Shown: positions 42,827 through 52,511, counted from the stretch's first letter. The stretch: DNA of 64,000 nt from an uncultured bacterium (GCA_903868125.1 CAIPUE010000017.1:1-64000), one strand, 5' to 3'. Numbers and translations: made by a program. The notes: generated by a model from the sequence alone, not told the origin.

Positions 42827-43791
42827 AAAGATTACTTATTACAGGAGGAGCCGGATTTATCGGCAGTTGCTTCATAAGACACATTCTTAAAAAATACCCC
42901 GATTATAAGGTGATTAATCTCGATGCACTGACTTATGCCGGAAATATCGAAAATTTAAACGACATTAAAGACAACCCCAATTACACATTTGTTAAGGGTA
43001 ATATTTGCGATAAAAAATTGGCAAGGGATTTAGTTGCTCAGGTCGATTGCGTTGTGAATTTTGCGGCAGAAAGCCACGTGGACAGAAGTATTATAGCTCC
43101 TGAAATATTTATTGAAACAAATGTTCAAGGCACATTGAACTTACTGCAGGCATGTAAAGAAATCGGAATTGAAAGATATTTGCAAATCTCAACCGATGAG
43201 GTTTACGGAAGCTTGGGAAAAACAGATTATTTTACGGAAAAAACCCCTATTGCACCGAATTCACCGTATTCTGCGTCAAAAGCAAGTGCAGATTTATTGG
43301 TAAGGGCTTATTTTGAAACTTACGCCTTACCAACCTTAATAACCCGTTGTTCAAACAATTACGGGCCTTTTCAGTATCCGGAAAAGTTAATCCCGTTTTT
43401 TATCTCTCAACTTTTAAAAGGTGAAAAAGTCCCTGTTTATGGCGACGGACTGAACGTTCGAGATTGGTTGTATGTTTATGACCACTGCGAAGCCATTGAT
43501 ACAGTTTTGCATAACGGAAAAATCGGTGAAATCTACAATATCGGTGGACACAATGAAAAAACCAATTTGGAAATTACAAAAATAATTCTTTCCGCTATGG
43601 GGAAAGACGAGAATTGGATAAACTACGTTGAAGATCGCCTTGGACATGACAAAAGATATGCAATCGATAACACAAAAATCCAAACCCAACTTGGTTGGAA
43701 GCCCTCGGTGAAGTTTGAAGATGGTATTAAACTAACAATAGAGTGGTATTTAGAAACTCAAAGAATGAACGAAGTAAACGGCAAACGGTAA
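42823..43791 (+). CDS. rfbB: dTDP-glucose 4,6-dehydratase
   Basis: A 322-residue short-chain dehydrogenase. The NAD site is TGGAGFIGSCF at 7-17, with NFAAESHVDRSI, the TDEVYGS segment and the YSASKAS (Tyr/Lys) pair. It converts dTDP-glucose to the 4-keto-6-deoxy sugar. The last residues, VNGKR, come from GGTAAAC heptad repeats (43776-43817) that overlap the stop codon. The C terminus has therefore been replaced or extended by repeat sequence. Confidence 0.96.
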   Translation: MKRLLITGGAGFIGSCFIRHILKKYPDYKVINLDALTYAGNIENLNDIKDNPNYTFVKGNICDKKLARDLVAQVDCVVNFAAESHVDRSIIAPEIFIETNVQGTLNLLQACKEIGIERYLQISTDEVYGSLGKTDYFTEKTPIAPNSPYSASKASADLLVRAYFETYALPTLITRCSNNYGPFQYPEKLIPFFISQLLKGEKVPVYGDGLNVRDWLYVYDHCEAIDTVLHNGKIGEIYNIGGHNEKTNLEITKIILSAMGKDENWINYVEDRLGHDKRYAIDNTKIQTQLGWKPSVKFEDGIKLTIEWYLETQRMNEVNGKR

Positions 43792-43817
43792 ACGGTAAAC
43801 GGTAAACGGTAAACGGC
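43776..43817 (+). repeat. GGTAAAC heptads at the 3' end of rfbB
   Basis: Five to six head-to-tail copies of a 7-bp unit, (G)GTAAACG, begin inside the last codons of rfbB and run past its stop. The same unit occurs at 4897-4929 (polA), 32715-32737 (inverse) and 63479-63497. Confidence 0.9.
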
Positions 43818-44140
43818 GGCAACAAGCCCGAGGGCGTTAAAGTAGGGTGGGTTCCCTAACCCACCGACAAAAAGCGAACAAGCAAAGGCTCCCTAGCAAA
43901 GGAGATGCGAGCGAATTTCGGCAAGAGTGAGAGAAGCGAAACTCGTCCCTGTGAGGGAAATCACACTTTCCCGAACTGCCGATAATTCAAGACGGCGGGT
44001 AAATGTCACTTAAAATGAGGGACGGAGCAAAAAACAGCGAGTGCAATAAGGCGAATAAGCCGACATTTCGAAAGAGTAAAGTAGTAAATTGAAAAAGTTA
44101 GTAAAGGCGGAATTTCAAAAATTTCGTGTTGAGGTAAAAA
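43792..44140. repeat. 349-bp gap filled by repeats and a structured segment
   Basis: After the heptads, a GTAGGGTGGGTTCCC hairpin (43842-43870) is followed by about 200 bp that is less AT-rich than its surroundings. This part has several nested inverted repeats (TCGGCA near 43918 with TGCCGA near 43977; GGGAAA/TTTCCC around 43955-43972). No reading frame fits. The 39 bases around the hairpin recur at 63546-63585. It separates rfbB from rfbA. Confidence 0.7.
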
Positions 44141-45031
44141 ATGAAAAAGATTAAAGGTATAGTACTCGCAGGCGGCGCAGGAACAAGATTATATCCGAGC
44201 ACAATGGTTGTTTCAAAACAATTGTTACCGATTTATGACAAACCGATGATTTATTATCCGATTTCTGTCTTAATGTTGGCGGGAATAAAAGAAATTCTGA
44301 TAATTTCGACCCCTCAGGATTTACCTAATTTTAAAAAACTTTTGGGAAGTGGCAAACAATTCGGGGTAAATTTTTCCTACGTTGAACAGTCCAAGCCGGA
44401 AGGACTTGCTCAAGCTTTTATCTTAGGTGAAGAATTTATCGGAAATGATGATGTTTGTCTTATTTTAGGCGATAATATTTTCTTCGGTTCAGGGTTTTCA
44501 GATACTTTAAAGAATGTTGTTAAAAACCTTAAAATGCACGGTGGAGCGACTATTTTCGGGTACAACGTAAAAGATCCTCAAAGATTTGGCGTTGTTGAGT
44601 TTGATAAAAATGGTAAAACGATTTCTATTGAAGAAAAACCAGCTAAACCTAAATCGAATTATGCGGTAACAGGATTGTATTTTTACGATAATAAAGTGTT
44701 GGAATATGCCAAAAAGCTGAAACCCTCAAAGAGAAACGAACTTGAGATTACGGAGTTGAATAATATTTATTTGAAAAATAATGCTTTGAATGTTGAGATT
44801 CTCGGGCGCGGTTTTGCGTGGCTTGATACGGGCACGCATGCCTCGCTTTTACAGGCAAGTCAGTATGTTCAGACGATTGAAGAAAATCAGGGAGTTAAAA
44901 TCGCCTGCCTTGAAGAGGTCGCTTATCGTATGGGATTTTTAACCAAGGAAGATTTGAAAAATCAAATGAAAAAATATAAAAATAACGAATATTACGATTA
45001 TGTCACTGAGGTTATGAAAAATGAACAGTAG
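44141..45031 (+). CDS. rfbA: Glucose-1-phosphate thymidylyltransferase
   Basis: A 296-residue nucleotidyltransferase making dTDP-glucose, the first step to dTDP-rhamnose. Sites: [20 protein letters not shown] (nucleotide loop), [46 protein letters not shown] (Asp), and the long C-terminal arm [20 protein letters not shown]. It follows rfbC-rfbB across the repeat-filled gap and overlaps the next gene by 11 bp. Confidence 0.97.
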   Translation: MKKIKGIVLAGGAGTRLYPSTMVVSKQLLPIYDKPMIYYPISVLMLAGIKEILIISTPQDLPNFKKLLGSGKQFGVNFSYVEQSKPEGLAQAFILGEEFIGNDDVCLILGDNIFFGSGFSDTLKNVVKNLKMHGGATIFGYNVKDPQRFGVVEFDKNGKTISIEEKPAKPKSNYAVTGLYFYDNKVLEYAKKLKPSKRNELEITELNNIYLKNNALNVEILGRGFAWLDTGTHASLLQASQYVQTIEENQGVKIACLEEVAYRMGFLTKEDLKNQMKKYKNNEYYDYVTEVMKNEQ

Positions 45032-46043
45032 GTTGGACTTTATTTGCCCCCCGCCAAAACAAAATGTATTAAAAAAACTTCTTGAAGCAAAAAAATGTTT
45101 TAAATTAATCTGTGGAGCGGGTAATGAAAATTTGGAAGAAGTCGAAAAACTTGTTGCGCTTTATGCCAAAGCCGGATGTCGCTTTTTTGACCTATGTGCA
45201 AGCGAAGAAGTCTTAAAATCAGCACAAAAAGGACTTGATTTTGCGATTCCAAAAGTGGAACAAAAAGATTATCATTTTTGCGTGAGTATCGGCACCGAGA
45301 ACGACCCGCATTTTAACAAAGTCACAATTAATCAGAAAGACTGCAAAAGGTGTGAAAAGTGCATTAAAATATGCCCCCAAAACGCTATAAGCCAATATTT
45401 TAAAGTGATAGAAAAAAATTGTATCGGCTGTTTAAAATGTCAGAAAGTTTGTAAGCATGATGCTATTTTGACGGTGCGGTTAAATCCGCACCCTACAAAC
45501 TCTTTACTCTTTACTCTTCACTCTTCACTCTCATGCATAGAATTGCACGTTTGCGATAAAACAGATGCGGATGAAAAATGGGATTATTTATGCGAAAATT
45601 TTAACGGAATTTTGAGTATTTGCCTAGGGCGAGGAAAATTTTCAAACGAACAAGTTTTGTCTCTGGTCAGACGATTGATTGAAAAAAGGGAACCTTATAC
45701 AACGATAATTCAGGCGGACGGTTCTCCTATGTCAGGCGGGGAGGATGATTTTAACACAACATTGCAGGCTGTTGCGATGGCTGAACTAATTCAAAGTGCG
45801 AATTTACCTGTTTATTTAACACTCTCAGGTGGAACGAACTCTAAAACTGCTCAATTGGCAAAACTTTGCGGGGTAGATTTCCACGGCGTAGCCGTGGGCT
45901 CATACGCCAGAAAAATAGTAAAAGAATATATTGAACGCGAAGATTTCTGGACAAATAAAGCGATTTTTGAAGACGCTTCAAAAATCGCCGCAAATCTAAT
46001 ACAATCAACATTCACTCCTACATCAATATCCATTCATCATTAA
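45021..46043 (+). CDS. ldpA: LdpA-like protein with two [4Fe-4S] motifs
   Basis: The 340-residue protein resembles LdpA, the redox-sensing clock-input protein of cyanobacteria. Residues 1-100 are a barrel-like N-terminal part ([33 protein letters not shown]). Residues 108-118 and 134-144 are two ferredoxin-type CxxCxxCxxxC clusters. The LdpA C-terminal domain (172-340) has [37 protein letters not shown] and [13 protein letters not shown]. Residues 152-171 ([15 protein letters not shown]...) are translated repeat DNA inserted in frame between the two parts. In an organism without a photosystem or visible kai genes a clock role is doubtful; a redox or tRNA-modification-like role is open. Confidence 0.85.
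   Translation: MNSRLDFICPPPKQNVLKKLLEAKKCFKLICGAGNENLEEVEKLVALYAKAGCRFFDLCASEEVLKSAQKGLDFAIPKVEQKDYHFCVSIGTENDPHFNKVTINQKDCKRCEKCIKICPQNAISQYFKVIEKNCIGCLKCQKVCKHDAILTVRLNPHPTNSLLFTLHSSLSCIELHVCDKTDADEKWDYLCENFNGILSICLGRGKFSNEQVLSLVRRLIEKREPYTTIIQADGSPMSGGEDDFNTTLQAVAMAELIQSANLPVYLTLSGGTNSKTAQLAKLCGVDFHGVAVGSYARKIVKEYIEREDFWTNKAIFEDASKIAANLIQSTFTPTSISIHH
45473..45532 (+). repeat. Hairpin plus heptad module inside the LdpA-like gene
   Basis: An inverse-orientation GTAGGGTGCGG hairpin copy (45473-45496) is followed by CTCTTTA/CTCTTCA heptads (45501-45532). The hairpin is the same sequence as at 39449-39472. It adds about 20 codons without breaking the frame. Confidence 0.9.
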
Positions 46044-46257
46044 CTTTTGTACGAAAAATCTTTTTAGGGGATAGTTATTTATTTTTGTTCGTGTTATGGT
46101 TGTAATATAAATTAAATAGCCCCTCCAAAATACGTCTATATTTATAAAAACTTCGGGCTGACGTAAAAGAACTTAATGTGATTTTTAAAAAATGCTCTGT
46201 TACATTTAAGTTTATATAAAAAATGTATAGAGTATTTAAGTAAAAGAAAGAAACATT

Positions 46258-48177
46258 ATGACACCCCAAACAATGAACCCACAAGACATTACTATGTCGA
46301 CTTTAGAGTGCACTCCAACGACTGATGATATCAAAATCACAGCTCAAGGATTTGTAAATTTGAATTTATCAGAAAATTTATTGAAAGCATTAGCTGATAT
46401 GAATTTTTCTAACCCTTCTTCCATTCAGGCAGAAGCAATTCCAAAAATTATGATGGGAACCGACATCATCGCACAAGCTCCTACGGGAAGCGGAAAAACT
46501 GCAGCGTTTGCAATTCCGATTTTAGAAAGATTAGACACAAACTCAGAAAACAGAGATGTTCAGGCGTTAGTTTTATGCCCGACTCGCGAACTTGCAATTC
46601 AGGTTCACAGAGAGTTTGAAAAATTAACAAAATATATGGAAAATATTTCCGTAGTATCAGTTTATGGCGGACAACCAATCGACAGACAATTGACAGCTTT
46701 GAAGAAAAAGCCGCAAATAGTTGTCGCAACACCGGGAAGATTGATGGATCACCTTCGTCGCGGTTCGCTTAGACTTGACTTTTTAAATATGGTCGTACTT
46801 GATGAAGCTGATGAGATGCTTGATATGGGATTTAGAGACGACATTCACACAATTTTGGAAGACACCCCTGAAAACCGCCAAACTGTTTTGTTCTCGGCGA
46901 CAATGGCTAAAGATATTATTGCCATAACAAAAAAATTCCAAAAAAGCCCGCTTATAGTCGATGTTATGGATAATCTTCAAAGTATTCCCGACATTGAACA
47001 GGTATATTACGAGGTTTCAGAAAAAGGCAAAGTTGAACTTTTGACAAGGCTTTTAGATTTGCATAATGTTAAATTGGCACTTGTTTTTTGTAACACAAAA
47101 AGCAACGTTGACAGAGTCGTTGAAATCCTCAAAACTCGCGGATATTTTTCCGATTCACTACACGGCGATATGAATCAGTCACAACGTGAAAAAGTTATGC
47201 GCGGATTTAGAAACGGAACAGTAGAAATCCTTGTTGCAACTGATGTTGCAGGACGAGGAATTGATGTTAAAAATATAGAAGCAGTTTTTAACTATGACTT
47301 ACCTAGAGACGATGAAGATTATATCCACAGAGTCGGCAGAACAGGTCGTGCAGGCGAATCTGGTAAGGCTTTTGCATTCGTTACAAGAAATCAGGTTTCA
47401 AGCATAAGAAGAATCGAAAGAGCAAACGGCGTTTTGATTAACAAAAAAGAAGTGCCGACTTATGAAGAACTTGAATCGGCTAGAATTAACACTTACGAAG
47501 CAAAAATCAAAAACTTAATTAATTGTGATGATTTGACGGATTATGTCAACAAAATTGAAGCGATGGTCAGCGAAGAAATGTCATTGGTGAAAATAGCGGC
47601 TGCTTTGTTAAAATCTTCTATGAATAAAGAAAGCAAAAAAATTAGTAAGAACGTTGTTTTTGAAGACACTTTTTCGGATGATTCCGAAAATCGTGGCAGA
47701 GGCAGAAGCCGCGGTAGAAGTGACAATAGAGGAAGCAGAAACGGTGGCGGATTTGGCGAAAGAAACTCCAGAGGCGCAGACAGAAGTTCAAGAAGCGGTG
47801 GCTTTGGCGGCAGTGGATTCGGCAGAAGCGGAGGTTCCAGAGATGGCGTTAGAGTTGAAAAACCTCAACGTGATAGCGAAAATCGCTCTGATGAAAATAG
47901 AGGCGGAGAAAATCGTGATTTTAGAGCGAAAAGCTACGACAGAAGTAATGAAAGCCGTAACGCAGGCTGGAAGAAAAACGATAAAAACAGCGACAGAAGC
48001 AAAGAGTCAAAACCAAGAGACGAATTTTCACTTGATAACATGATTAAATCTGTTAAAGAACTAAGCGAAGTGAAAAAGGACAGACCTGCAAAATTAGAAA
48101 AAAAATTCAATTTCGGTTCATCAAAACAGAATAAAGATTATAAAAGTAAAAAGGGAACTGTAAAAAGTAAAAAGTAG
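46258..48177 (+). CDS. deaD: DEAD-box RNA helicase with RGG-rich tail
   Basis: The 639-residue helicase unwinds structured RNA, in this family usually for ribosome assembly, mRNA decay and cold adaptation. Core motifs: Q motif (GFVNLNLSENLLKAL...PSSIQAEAIP), I APTGSGKT, Ia PTRELA, II VLDEADEML, III SAT, then TDVAGRGID and HRVGRTGRAG. After about residue 470 a basic/Gly-rich tail runs to the end with many RGR, RGG-like and GFGGSGFGRSGG units, a typical RNA-binding tail. The 5' region has a long AT-rich leader with an AGGGG...CCCCT pairing (46075-46129). Confidence 0.95.
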   Translation: MTPQTMNPQDITMSTLECTPTTDDIKITAQGFVNLNLSENLLKALADMNFSNPSSIQAEAIPKIMMGTDIIAQAPTGSGKTAAFAIPILERLDTNSENRDVQALVLCPTRELAIQVHREFEKLTKYMENISVVSVYGGQPIDRQLTALKKKPQIVVATPGRLMDHLRRGSLRLDFLNMVVLDEADEMLDMGFRDDIHTILEDTPENRQTVLFSATMAKDIIAITKKFQKSPLIVDVMDNLQSIPDIEQVYYEVSEKGKVELLTRLLDLHNVKLALVFCNTKSNVDRVVEILKTRGYFSDSLHGDMNQSQREKVMRGFRNGTVEILVATDVAGRGIDVKNIEAVFNYDLPRDDEDYIHRVGRTGRAGESGKAFAFVTRNQVSSIRRIERANGVLINKKEVPTYEELESARINTYEAKIKNLINCDDLTDYVNKIEAMVSEEMSLVKIAAALLKSSMNKESKKISKNVVFEDTFSDDSENRGRGRSRGRSDNRGSRNGGGFGERNSRGADRSSRSGGFGGSGFGRSGGSRDGVRVEKPQRDSENRSDENRGGENRDFRAKSYDRSNESRNAGWKKNDKNSDRSKESKPRDEFSLDNMIKSVKELSEVKKDRPAKLEKKFNFGSSKQNKDYKSKKGTVKSKK

Positions 48178-48184
48178 AACAATA

Positions 48185-48210
48185 GTAGGTCGGGCTTTCC
48201 AGCCCGACGG
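48185..48210 (+). repeat. GTAGGTCGGGC hairpin after the helicase gene
   Basis: GTCGGGCT-TTCC-AGCCCGAC, the GTAGG family with yet another stem. It lies immediately before the helicase terminator. Confidence 0.85.
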
Positions 48211-48219
48211 CATAAAATT

Positions 48220-48256
48220 AAACCCGCCGAAAAATGATTTTTCGGCGGGTTTTGTT
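48220..48256 (+). terminator. Terminator between convergent deaD and ferritin
   Basis: AAACCCGCCGAAAAA pairs with TTTTTCGGCGGGTTT, with T-rich sequence beyond on the plus strand and an A-rich side on the other. It serves both convergent genes. Confidence 0.93.
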
Positions 48257-48274
48257 TTATAAATAATAATCGTT

Positions 48275-48790
48275 CTATTTTCCGTTTATTGTCGGCTGAA
48301 CAAACACTCTTGCCGCCAAATCCTTGTCAAGCAAGTACAAAGCACTCTTATCCTCGCCTATTAATTTCAATTTAGAAATAATATCTTGCGCGTTAGCTTC
48401 TTCTTCAACCTGTTCGTCGATAAACCAGTTCATATAAGAAATTGTCGCTCTGTCTTTAACTTCTTCGGCAATACTGATTATATTATTGATTAAGCCGGTC
48501 ACGTACACCTCATGCTTAAGCACTTCTTCCATAACAGAAAGAGAATTTTCCCAACTTTTAGGCGGAGCATCCACCTCTGTCAGGACAACTTTTTCACCTC
48601 TGTTAATCAAGAAATCATACATCAACATCGCATGAGCCTGTTCTTCTTGCGCTTGGATTCTCATCCAGTTCGCAAAACCGAGTAGACCTTTATCTGAGAA
48701 ATAAGCAGACATGGATAAATACAAATATGCCGAGTAAAGTTCTTTATTTACTTGAGAGTTAAGAATTTTTCCTACTTTTTCATTAATCAT
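48275..48790 (-). CDS. ftnA: Ferritin
   Basis: A 171-residue bacterial non-haem ferritin that stores iron as a 24-mer. The four-helix bundle and ferroxidase residues are present: NKELYSAYLYLSMSAYFSD, ANWMRIQAQEEQAHAMLMYD (Glu, Glu, His), and NWFIDEQVEEEANAQDII. It overlaps the superoxide reductase gene by 8 bp, which implies coordinated response to iron and oxygen. Confidence 0.95.
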   Translation of the reverse strand: MINEKVGKILNSQVNKELYSAYLYLSMSAYFSDKGLLGFANWMRIQAQEEQAHAMLMYDFLINRGEKVVLTEVDAPPKSWENSLSVMEEVLKHEVYVTGLINNIISIAEEVKDRATISYMNWFIDEQVEEEANAQDIISKLKLIGEDKSALYLLDKDLAARVFVQPTINGK

Positions 48791-49175
48791 ATTTCGCCTC
48801 CCATAATCCGTGGAGATTACAATATTCTCTTGCCGTAAGCTTGCCTATATCATAGCATTTTAGGTTAAAAATAGGTTCTTCAGACGGGTAAAGATATTTT
48901 CTTTTCACATATCTCTCATCTTCTGAAACAACCTCAACAAATTGGATGTAGTGTTCATTTGTCATAGGATGCAAAACACTTCCTATTCTCACTTCCAATT
49001 CCTCATCTTTTTTCACGAAGAAAGGAACGTGTTTTTCAGTTGCCGCATCTGTTGTGTTTGCTTTAAGCAAAGCCATGGGCTGTCCGCAGCAAACCAACTC
49101 TCCGATACCTTCTAAAACAACTTCGACGAAGTTACCACAAACTCCGCATTTATACATTTCTAATTTTTTTGTCAT
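48783..49175 (-). CDS. dfx: Superoxide reductase (desulfoferrodoxin, 2Fe type)
   Basis: A 130-residue protein that reduces superoxide to peroxide without making oxygen, common in anaerobes. Both iron sites are present. The N-terminal desulforedoxin centre uses Cys10, Cys13, Cys29 and Cys30. The catalytic centre uses His49 in EKHVPFF, His69, His75, Cys119 and His122 (EYCNLHGLW); Glu47 and Lys48 are also kept. AAAGGAGGC precedes the ATG. It is first in an operon with ferritin, which can take up the iron mobilised by oxidative stress. Confidence 0.96.
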   Translation of the reverse strand: MTKKLEMYKCGVCGNFVEVVLEGIGELVCCGQPMALLKANTTDAATEKHVPFFVKKDEELEVRIGSVLHPMTNEHYIQFVEVVSEDERYVKRKYLYPSEEPIFNLKCYDIGKLTAREYCNLHGLWEAKYD

Positions 49176-49318
49176 AATATGCCTCCTTTTTTACAAATTT
49201 ATTTTAACATAAAAAGAAATTATACAATTATCTAAATTGGTAATTAATTAAATAATTTATAAATTAAAACGTTATTTGGATTGAAGAATTTTGAGTACAC
49301 TTGACCTTGTGTTTCTCT

Positions 49319-49660
49319 TTATCTTCCTATTACTACAAATGCGATTGCTTTTGTTTTGTCGTGAGATAAGCTTATTTGTATTGTTAAATTATTATCGATT
49401 TTATTCAGCAATCTTACCTTGGGGCAGTTATTTTCGCCATGATAAATCTCTATTTGATTAAGTCTAGGATGACTTATCCCCATTGAATTTAAAGCTTTAA
49501 TCACTGCCTCTTTGGCGCAAAAGCGCACCGCAAAATGGCTTGCCGGATTAGGTTTGGAAAAACAGTATACCTGCTCGTTTTGGGTGTAAATTCTATCCAA
49601 AAACTCTTGCGACTTGTCCTCAAATCTTTTTATATCTTCTATATCAACGCCTATTGCCAA
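49319..49660 (-). CDS. acpS: Holo-[acyl-carrier-protein] synthase
   Basis: A 113-residue AcpS that moves 4'-phosphopantetheine from CoA to acyl carrier protein. It has GVDIEDIKRFE with the Mg-binding Asp (5), HFAVRFCAKEAVIKAL with the Glu of the KEA motif, and SLSHDKTKAIAFVV at the end. It is of normal length and apparently monocistronic. Confidence 0.93.
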   Translation of the reverse strand: MAIGVDIEDIKRFEDKSQEFLDRIYTQNEQVYCFSKPNPASHFAVRFCAKEAVIKALNSMGISHPRLNQIEIYHGENNCPKVRLLNKIDNNLTIQISLSHDKTKAIAFVVIGR

Positions 49661-49860
49661 ATTTCACATCCTTCTTTAGAGACTGCCGCACAAGTCTCCT
49701 TTTATTAAATTAGCATAAAAAAAAACCTATTAAAATACAATAGAAATTTTTGAACGGAGTTGATTTTAATGCTCTTGCCCTGCTGACCTTTCAACGCTCT
49801 ATGGACAATAACTATTTTTTATGATTTAATTAATATTGACCAGATAATTGAGGAGAGTTT

Positions 49861-50331
49861 ATGCACAGTAGTGAAGAAAGAACCTTTGTAGCGATTAAGC
49901 CTGATGCGGTAAAAAGAGGGTTAATCGGAAGAATTATTAAAAGAATTGAAAACAAAGGATACAAAATTATCGCTTTAAAAATGCTTAATGTTACAAAAGA
50001 GCTTGCAGAACAGCATTATGCCGAACACCTCGGAAAACCTTTTTATAACAGACTAATCACCTATATTTCCAGCGGTCCCATTATTGCAATGGTTTTACAA
50101 GGCGACAACACCGTCGTTGGAATGAGAAAATTAATGGGTTCGACAATGCCAACCGATGCAGAGGTAGGAACATTAAGAGCAGATTTTGCCCAAACAATGG
50201 AATTTAACGTTATCCACGGTTCTGATAGCGTAGAAAGTGCGAAAAGAGAAATTAATTTGTACTTTAGACCCGAAGAACTTTGCCCTGACTGGAAAACAAT
50301 GCTTGAATTAGTGATGGAAAGTGAGGGGTAA
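49861..50331 (+). CDS. ndk: Nucleoside diphosphate kinase
   Basis: A 156-residue NDK that balances nucleoside triphosphates. Signature: TFVAIKPDAVKRGLIGRII, KIIALKMLNVTKELAEQHYA, STMPTDAEVGTLRADFAQTM and the active-site His in NVIHGSDSVESAKREINLYF. It is slightly longer than usual at the C terminus. GAGGAGAG precedes the ATG. tgt follows directly, the stop TAA and the start ATG touching. Confidence 0.97.
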   Translation: MHSSEERTFVAIKPDAVKRGLIGRIIKRIENKGYKIIALKMLNVTKELAEQHYAEHLGKPFYNRLITYISSGPIIAMVLQGDNTVVGMRKLMGSTMPTDAEVGTLRADFAQTMEFNVIHGSDSVESAKREINLYFRPEELCPDWKTMLELVMESEG

Positions 50332-51462
<1,131 letters not shown>

Positions 51463-51554
51463 AGTGATATTTTTTTATCTACTTCCCATCGGGGTTAGTA
51501 TAAATTGCGTTTAAAAATACCATTGATTTTCCACACTATAATTAGGACATAATT

Positions 51555-52088
51555 TTATTTCTTACCTTGTTTCCCAAATAAAGGCTTATAATAATCCCAT
51601 AATAAATCTTCAAAGATTTGAACTTCGTTTGACTCATTTTCGCATTGATAAAGGTCAATAAAGATTTTACCCCTTTTAAATAACTTTTTTAGGCGTAAAG
51701 CGTATGTAGTTTCTCTTTCAAGAAAAAGATGTTGTCCTAGCCTTTCTTTTATTTTACCAGAACGGCCAACATAAACGCAGTTTTCTTTGTTTTTGTCATC
51801 TTTCCAATTAGTATCATTTATTTCAGCCATTTGAAATTTCTTTTCAGTAAGATTTTTTCGTTCTTTAGATACAGTTGTATAATCAATTTTTTCATCTGAT
51901 TTAATAATATATATAGTGGTTATTCCATTCTCTAAGTGAGACAAAGCTCCTTTATTACAAGTTCCCACATCTTTAATCTCTAAAGTTGCAAGAAAAGTTA
52001 TTTCCATATTATTTTTAAGTTCTTCTAAAGATTTGATTTGTTTTGAAATAGAATCTTCAAGTATTGTTTTAATATTTTTAGTTTTCAT
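51555..52088 (-). CDS. GIY-YIG-like domain protein
   Basis: The 177-residue protein has an N-terminal coiled-coil-like part (LEDSISKQIKSLEELKNNME) and a GIY-YIG-like fold. The fold shows TTIYIIKS for GIY, VYVGRS for YIG, then RLGQHL and a distant acidic site in QIFEDLLWDYYKPLFGKQG. Such domains nick or cut DNA in repair, homing and restriction. It lies just downstream of two tRNA genes, a common place for acquired genes, and is surrounded by housekeeping genes. A defence or mobile origin is a guess. Confidence 0.65.
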   Translation of the reverse strand: MKTKNIKTILEDSISKQIKSLEELKNNMEITFLATLEIKDVGTCNKGALSHLENGITTIYIIKSDEKIDYTTVSKERKNLTEKKFQMAEINDTNWKDDKNKENCVYVGRSGKIKERLGQHLFLERETTYALRLKKLFKRGKIFIDLYQCENESNEVQIFEDLLWDYYKPLFGKQGKK

Positions 52089-52231
52089 AAATGTCCTTTT
52101 AATTGAAAATGCAACAAATTTGCAACAAGGTGCAATTTTTGATGAAAAATCGGCGCAAATTTCTTTAAATTCAGAATAACATAAAAGCTTTAAAAAGCAA
52201 TAAAGAATAGCCTTTCAGCTCTTCTTTAAAA

Positions 52232-52307
52232 TGGTGGGCGATATCCGGCTCGAACGGATGACCCCTTGAATGTCGTTCAAGTGCGCTACCAACTGCGCCA
52301 ATCGCCC
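52232..52307 (-). tRNA. tRNA-Val (GAC)
   Basis: Read on the minus strand, the acceptor GGGCGAT pairs with ATCGCCC, followed by A73 and an encoded CCA. The D arm is GGCGC..GCGC. The anticodon stem is CTTGA/TCAAG and the T arm ATCCG-TTCGAGC-CGGAT. The 7-base anticodon loop reads ACGACAT, giving GAC (Val). Position 33 would be C, not the near-universal U. Confidence 0.93.
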
Positions 52308-52340
52308 ATGTTTATATTTGATTTTCTTCGCGCAGTTATT

Positions 52341-52364
52341 GTTGAGCTGGCAAGCCCAACCTAC
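52341..52364 (-). repeat. GTAGG hairpin between the two tRNAs
   Basis: On the minus strand: GTAGGTTGGGCTTGCCAGCTCAAC, an imperfect hairpin of the dispersed family, placed between tRNA-Cys and tRNA-Val. Confidence 0.7.
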
Positions 52365-52400
52365 TTTTCACATTTTCCATTTCACTGCTTACTTAAAAAC

Positions 52401-52471
52401 AGGAGGCACCCAGATTTGAACTGGGGATAAGAGCTTTGCAGGCTCCTGCCTTACCACTTGGCCATGCCTCC
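52401..52471 (-). tRNA. tRNA-Cys (GCA)
   Basis: The acceptor is GGAGGCA/TGCCTCC with the discriminator T73 that marks tRNA-Cys. The anticodon stem GGAGC/GCTCT (one G-U-type closing pair) encloses loop CTGCAAA, anticodon GCA. The T loop is TTCAAAT. CCA is not encoded. It lies upstream of tRNA-Val on the same strand, 93 bp apart. Confidence 0.93.
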
Positions 52472-52482
52472 TTAGTTCCCCT

Positions 52483-52511
52483 ATCGTATTTAATACATGC
52501 TAAATTGTCAA
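52483..52511 (-). promoter_or_regulatory. Promoter of the tRNA-Cys/tRNA-Val unit
   Basis: On the minus strand: TTGACA (52511-52506), a 17-bp spacer, TACGAT (52488-52483). The tRNA-Cys 5' end is 12 bp downstream. It is one of the best promoter matches in the window. Confidence 0.8.

Noticed and set aside
47654-48043. A 129-residue open frame within the helicase tail
   Set aside because: It is a +1 shadow of the repetitive RGG-coding sequence, giving an artificial Glu/Ala-rich product.
49176-49318. PerR or Fur operator before the superoxide reductase gene
   Set aside because: AT-rich near-palindromes occur, but none is distinguishable from the AT-rich background.
51555-52471. Prophage or integrative element at the tRNA genes
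   Set aside because: No integrase, excisionase or duplicated tRNA end can be found; only one GIY-YIG-like gene is present.
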